Assembly (NCBI GenBank): GCA_046728155.1 | Contig: JBKPDY010000058.1 | Span: 1-32,623 of the forward strand | From: CAWDLX01 sp046728155 | Lineage (GTDB): Bacteria; Actinomycetota; Actinomycetes; Mycobacteriales; Micromonosporaceae | DNA length: 32,623 bases | Reading direction: 5' to 3' | Shown: positions 30,652-32,623 of the stretch, one piece after another | How positions within the stretch are numbered: the stretch's first letter is position 1 | Layout of the letters: each line of letters starts with the position of its first letter | The notes under the pieces: model-generated | The model's input: only the letters and a program-made list of their open reading frames with translations | Told to the model about the DNA's origin: nothing | Databases searched by the model: none | Position numbers and translations under genes: made by a program

Positions 30652-31494
30652 GTGCGGCGGATAACGGCGTACGGAGTGTGCCTCGACGACGAGGGACGGG
30701 TGCTGCTCGCCCGTACCGGCGGCGGCCGGTGGAGCGTGCCAGGAGCTGTAGTCGGCCACGGCGAGGACCCACGCCGTACCGTAGCCGACGCGTTCTCCGC
30801 TCTGGCCGGCGTGAGGGTACGGGTCGGACGGGTCCGCGACATCGTGACCGACATCGTGAGTTGTGCGGACGGCGTCCGCCACGACGACCAGCTGGTATTC
30901 GACGTCGATACCGATGACGGCGTGACGGGCGACGGTGTCCGGTGGGCCAGCCCGACAGACCTGGACCGGCTCCCGCTGACCCGACGCGGGGCCAGGCTGC
31001 TCGGTCGCGACGACGGGGACGAGACCGACCAATGGGTTCAGGCCGGGGCCCCCTACCGGCGGCAGCGGTTCGCCGTGTACGCGCTGGCGACCGATCCCGA
31101 CGGGCAGGTGTTACTGGCGCGGATCTCCGACGGCTATCCGAGCGCGGGCAGGTGGCACCTTCCCGGCGGCGGCACCGATGCGGGCGAGTCGGCCGCCATA
31201 GCACTGATGCGCGAACTGTACGAAGAGACTGGTCAGACCGGAGACATCGAGTCGGTGCTCGACGTGGCCAGTCTGCATGAGACCGGCGCGATGGGCCCCG
31301 AAGGGCATCCCATCGACTTTCACGGTGTAGCCGTTATCTACCGGGTGCGGGTCGACCAGCCCACGCAGCCGCAGGTCCTCGATCCCGGGGGATCGACGAT
31401 CGACGCGGAGTGGTTCACCCCTTACGACGCGATGGATCTGATGCTGACGGATACCGCTCGGGCCGCCCTGTTGCGGGCGCTCACAGCACTGTAA
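30652..31494 (+). CDS. tandem Nudix hydrolase, N-terminal domain degenerate
   Basis: A 280-residue protein with two Nudix folds. The C-terminal one (about 143-275) has a perfect Nudix box: G173-x5-E179-x7-R187-E188-x2-E191-E192-x-G194. The N-terminal one (about 3-115) keeps the G-G-R-W-S-V-P-G-x-x-V-x-H-G-E-D start but lacks the R-E-x-x-E-E part (T-V-A-D-A-F-S-A-L), so it should not bind the catalytic metal. It may bind substrate or hold the dimer. The nucleoside-diphosphate substrate is unknown. GTG 30652 follows GGAGGAGG at 30637-30644. It stands alone between the Tad locus and pssA. Confidence 0.9.
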   Translation: MRRITAYGVCLDDEGRVLLARTGGGRWSVPGAVVGHGEDPRRTVADAFSALAGVRVRVGRVRDIVTDIVSCADGVRHDDQLVFDVDTDDGVTGDGVRWASPTDLDRLPLTRRGARLLGRDDGDETDQWVQAGAPYRRQRFAVYALATDPDGQVLLARISDGYPSAGRWHLPGGGTDAGESAAIALMRELYEETGQTGDIESVLDVASLHETGAMGPEGHPIDFHGVAVIYRVRVDQPTQPQVLDPGGSTIDAEWFTPYDAMDLMLTDTARAALLRALTAL

Positions 31495-31505
31495 TCACGT
31501 ACAGT
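31488..31505. repeat. inverted repeat at the end of the Nudix gene
   Basis: ACTGTA (31488-31493), six bases and TACAGT (31500-31505) form a perfect 6-bp inverted repeat that includes the stop codon. It may be a weak terminator or a binding site. Confidence 0.35.
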
Positions 31506-31614
31506 CACCTGTGTGTCTCCAACCACATCGCGCCCCCGTTACAGCGACGATGGGTCACAATGGGATGGTCGTTGATATACGGCTACTGATTGTGACGCCG
31601 CTCGGCGGGATGTT

Positions 31615-31634
31615 TGACCGGAAATAGACGGTCA
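31615..31634. promoter_or_regulatory. TGACCG-N8-CGGTCA inverted repeat upstream of pssA
   Basis: A perfect 6-bp inverted repeat with an AT-rich 8-nt spacer, 134 nt before the pssA start. The shape fits a dimeric repressor operator, but no regulator is known. The rest of 31506-31767 shows nothing clear. Confidence 0.35.
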
Positions 31635-31767
31635 TGTCCGAAAATTGAGCAGTGCGGGCCATCGCCAAGATGGCCGGGGTGTGCGATCGTGTAGTGCGCC
31701 AAGCCGTCGGCTGGTTCCGGCCCCGACGACGATGTCGCCGAGCCGGTGTTTCACAGGAGGTAACCCC

Positions 31768-32623
31768 GTGCCAAGAGTCTGGCGTTCCCGCCGGAGTCTG
31801 GACATGCCCCGCCCCGCCGGCCGGCGCTGGGCCCGATTGCGTCGTGGCGGGTCGCGCGCAACTCAGATGATCGCTCGGGTGACCCGTCCTCGCGGGTCGG
31901 GCCAGACCCGCTCCGGTGAAAACGCCCACGTCGGCACGAAGGTCGTGTTCCCCCGCCCCGACCGCTCGTGGCGTCGACTGCGGACCCGCCGACCGGAGAA
32001 TGGCACGGCAATCGGACCGGCGGTCGCCGGGTCGTGGGCTGCGCAGATTGCGCTACCGGCAGACGATCTGCCAGCCCCACATCGCGTGCCCCCACGCGTC
32101 GACCGGGAGGAGCGGCCGACCCCGGTCACCATCCCGCTGCTGCCCGGCGAGCGGACGCCGACCAGGCGGCTCAAGTTCGCAGTCGCGAACGGCTGCACGC
32201 TGGCGAGTCTCGCGCTCGGCATGACGGCGGTGTTCTTCGCCATCGACGGTGACTTCCGGTTCGCCGCGTTGGCGCTTCTCGCCTGCGTCGCCTTCGACGG
32301 ATGCGATGGCGGCCTCGCCCGCCGATTCGGCGTGGCCAGCCCGTTCGGGGCGCAGATGGACTCACTCGCCGATCTGAGCTCGTTCGGGGTCGCCGCTGCC
32401 GTGGTGGTCTACGAATGGCTGATCGCTGACGGTACCTCGCCGCTGCTTGCCGGTCCGGCCTGCGCTCTCGTCGCCGTCTGCGCCGCCGTCCGGCTCGCGC
32501 GGTTCAACGTCTCGCCGAAGGATGGCCGGTTCTTCTGCGGTGTGCCAACGACCATGGTCGCCGCCGTGCTGGCGATGGACATTCTGATCGGCCCGCACCT
32601 CCCGGCCGGAACCGAGGTGCTCG
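31768..32623 (+). CDS. pssA: CDP-diacylglycerol-serine O-phosphatidyltransferase-like, 3' partial
   Basis: A reading frame open to the window end (285 residues). Residues 177-202 hold the complete CDP-alcohol phosphatidyltransferase motif: D177-x2-D180-G181-x2-A184-R185-x8-G194-x3-D198-x3-D202. It binds the metal and CDP-diacylglycerol. Membrane helices lie at about 135-155, 160-175, 210-225 and 235-250. The N-A-x-x-x-L-x-x-G start (A-N-G-C-T-L-A-S-L-A-L-G) resembles PssA, which makes phosphatidylserine, although other alcohols are possible. GTG 31768 is preceded by a near-perfect GGAGGTAA at 31757-31764. It gives an Arg/Pro-rich N-terminal extension of about 130 residues, long for the family; a later start such as ATG 31867 or GTG 32086 cannot be excluded. 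Confidence 0.82.
   Translation, partial: MPRVWRSRRSLDMPRPAGRRWARLRRGGSRATQMIARVTRPRGSGQTRSGENAHVGTKVVFPRPDRSWRRLRTRRPENGTAIGPAVAGSWAAQIALPADDLPAPHRVPPRVDREERPTPVTIPLLPGERTPTRRLKFAVANGCTLASLALGMTAVFFAIDGDFRFAALALLACVAFDGCDGGLARRFGVASPFGAQMDSLADLSSFGVAAAVVVYEWLIADGTSPLLAGPACALVAVCAAVRLARFNVSPKDGRFFCGVPTTMVAAVLAMDILIGPHLPAGTEVL

Noticed and set aside
31652..31870. Small plus-strand frame of 72 codons before pssA
   Set aside because: No ribosome-binding site or family features, and it overlaps the better-supported pssA start in another frame.
1..32623. tRNA, rRNA or riboswitch genes
   Set aside because: No cloverleaf-like sequence, rRNA segment or known riboswitch consensus was recognised by eye; a covariance-model scan was not possible.

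Overview
The window is high-GC actinobacterial DNA. GTG starts are frequent, there is a WhiB regulator, GroEL has a histidine-rich tail, HrcA/CIRCE operators control groES-groEL, and there is a Gram-positive Flp/Tad pilus locus without a secretin. Gene content and repeats look most like the Micromonosporaceae; this placement is an inference from style and synteny, not a database result.

Layout. (1) 1-6052: the 5' end of a HAD hydrolase (minus), then a two-gene heterodimeric ABC exporter (plus) whose nucleotide-binding sites are degenerate in complementary ways. Its 3' end overlaps, tail to tail, a minus-strand pair: an APP1-type phosphatase and a THUMP-like methyltransferase. (2) 6053-8971: a repeat-bearing gap, a DUF1918 gene (minus), and groES-groEL1 under two CIRCE operators. 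(3) 9112-15845: a membrane-anchored sulfite-oxidase-type molybdoenzyme, a WhiB3/WhiD regulator (minus), a BldM-like regulator, a DUF5319 protein (minus), guaB and guaB3. Gene order and relative strand match the groES-groEL1-whiB3-sigD-rsdA-Rv3412-guaB2-guaB3 block of Mycobacterium tuberculosis and the groES-groEL-whiD-bldM-sigD-guaB block of Streptomyces. Here the sigD/rsdA slot holds only the BldM-like gene and intergenic repeats. (4) 15829-20699: a lipoprotein M1 peptidase, two coupled membrane proteins (the second with an extracytoplasmic His/Cys domain) behind four phased 11-nt direct repeats, then guaA. (5) 20899-21810: an HTH-DUF559 endonuclease-like gene behind an inverted repeat. (6) 21835-30278: a complete Tad locus with prepilin peptidase, two Flp pilins, TadE, a TadG-like protein, CpaB, CpaE, CpaF/TadA, TadB and TadC. 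(7) 30652-32623: a tandem Nudix protein and a pssA-type CDP-alcohol phosphatidyltransferase cut by the window end.

How the genes work together. guaB and guaA supply the two steps from IMP to GMP, and guaB3 is a likely non-IMPDH paralogue. The Tad genes form one assembly line: peptidase, pilins, ATPase motor and membrane platform. GroES-GroEL1 is a heat-shock unit with operators on both sides of its promoter. WhiB3/WhiD and the BldM-like protein are developmental or redox-type regulators placed between the two housekeeping blocks.

The least explained material is intergenic. A composite repeat family has copies or parts near 6202, 12281, 12472 (inverted) and 30389. A second family has copies near 6276, 9045 and 13083. 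A 44-codon element couples the two ABC genes and shares a 21-nt identity with the start of guaA.
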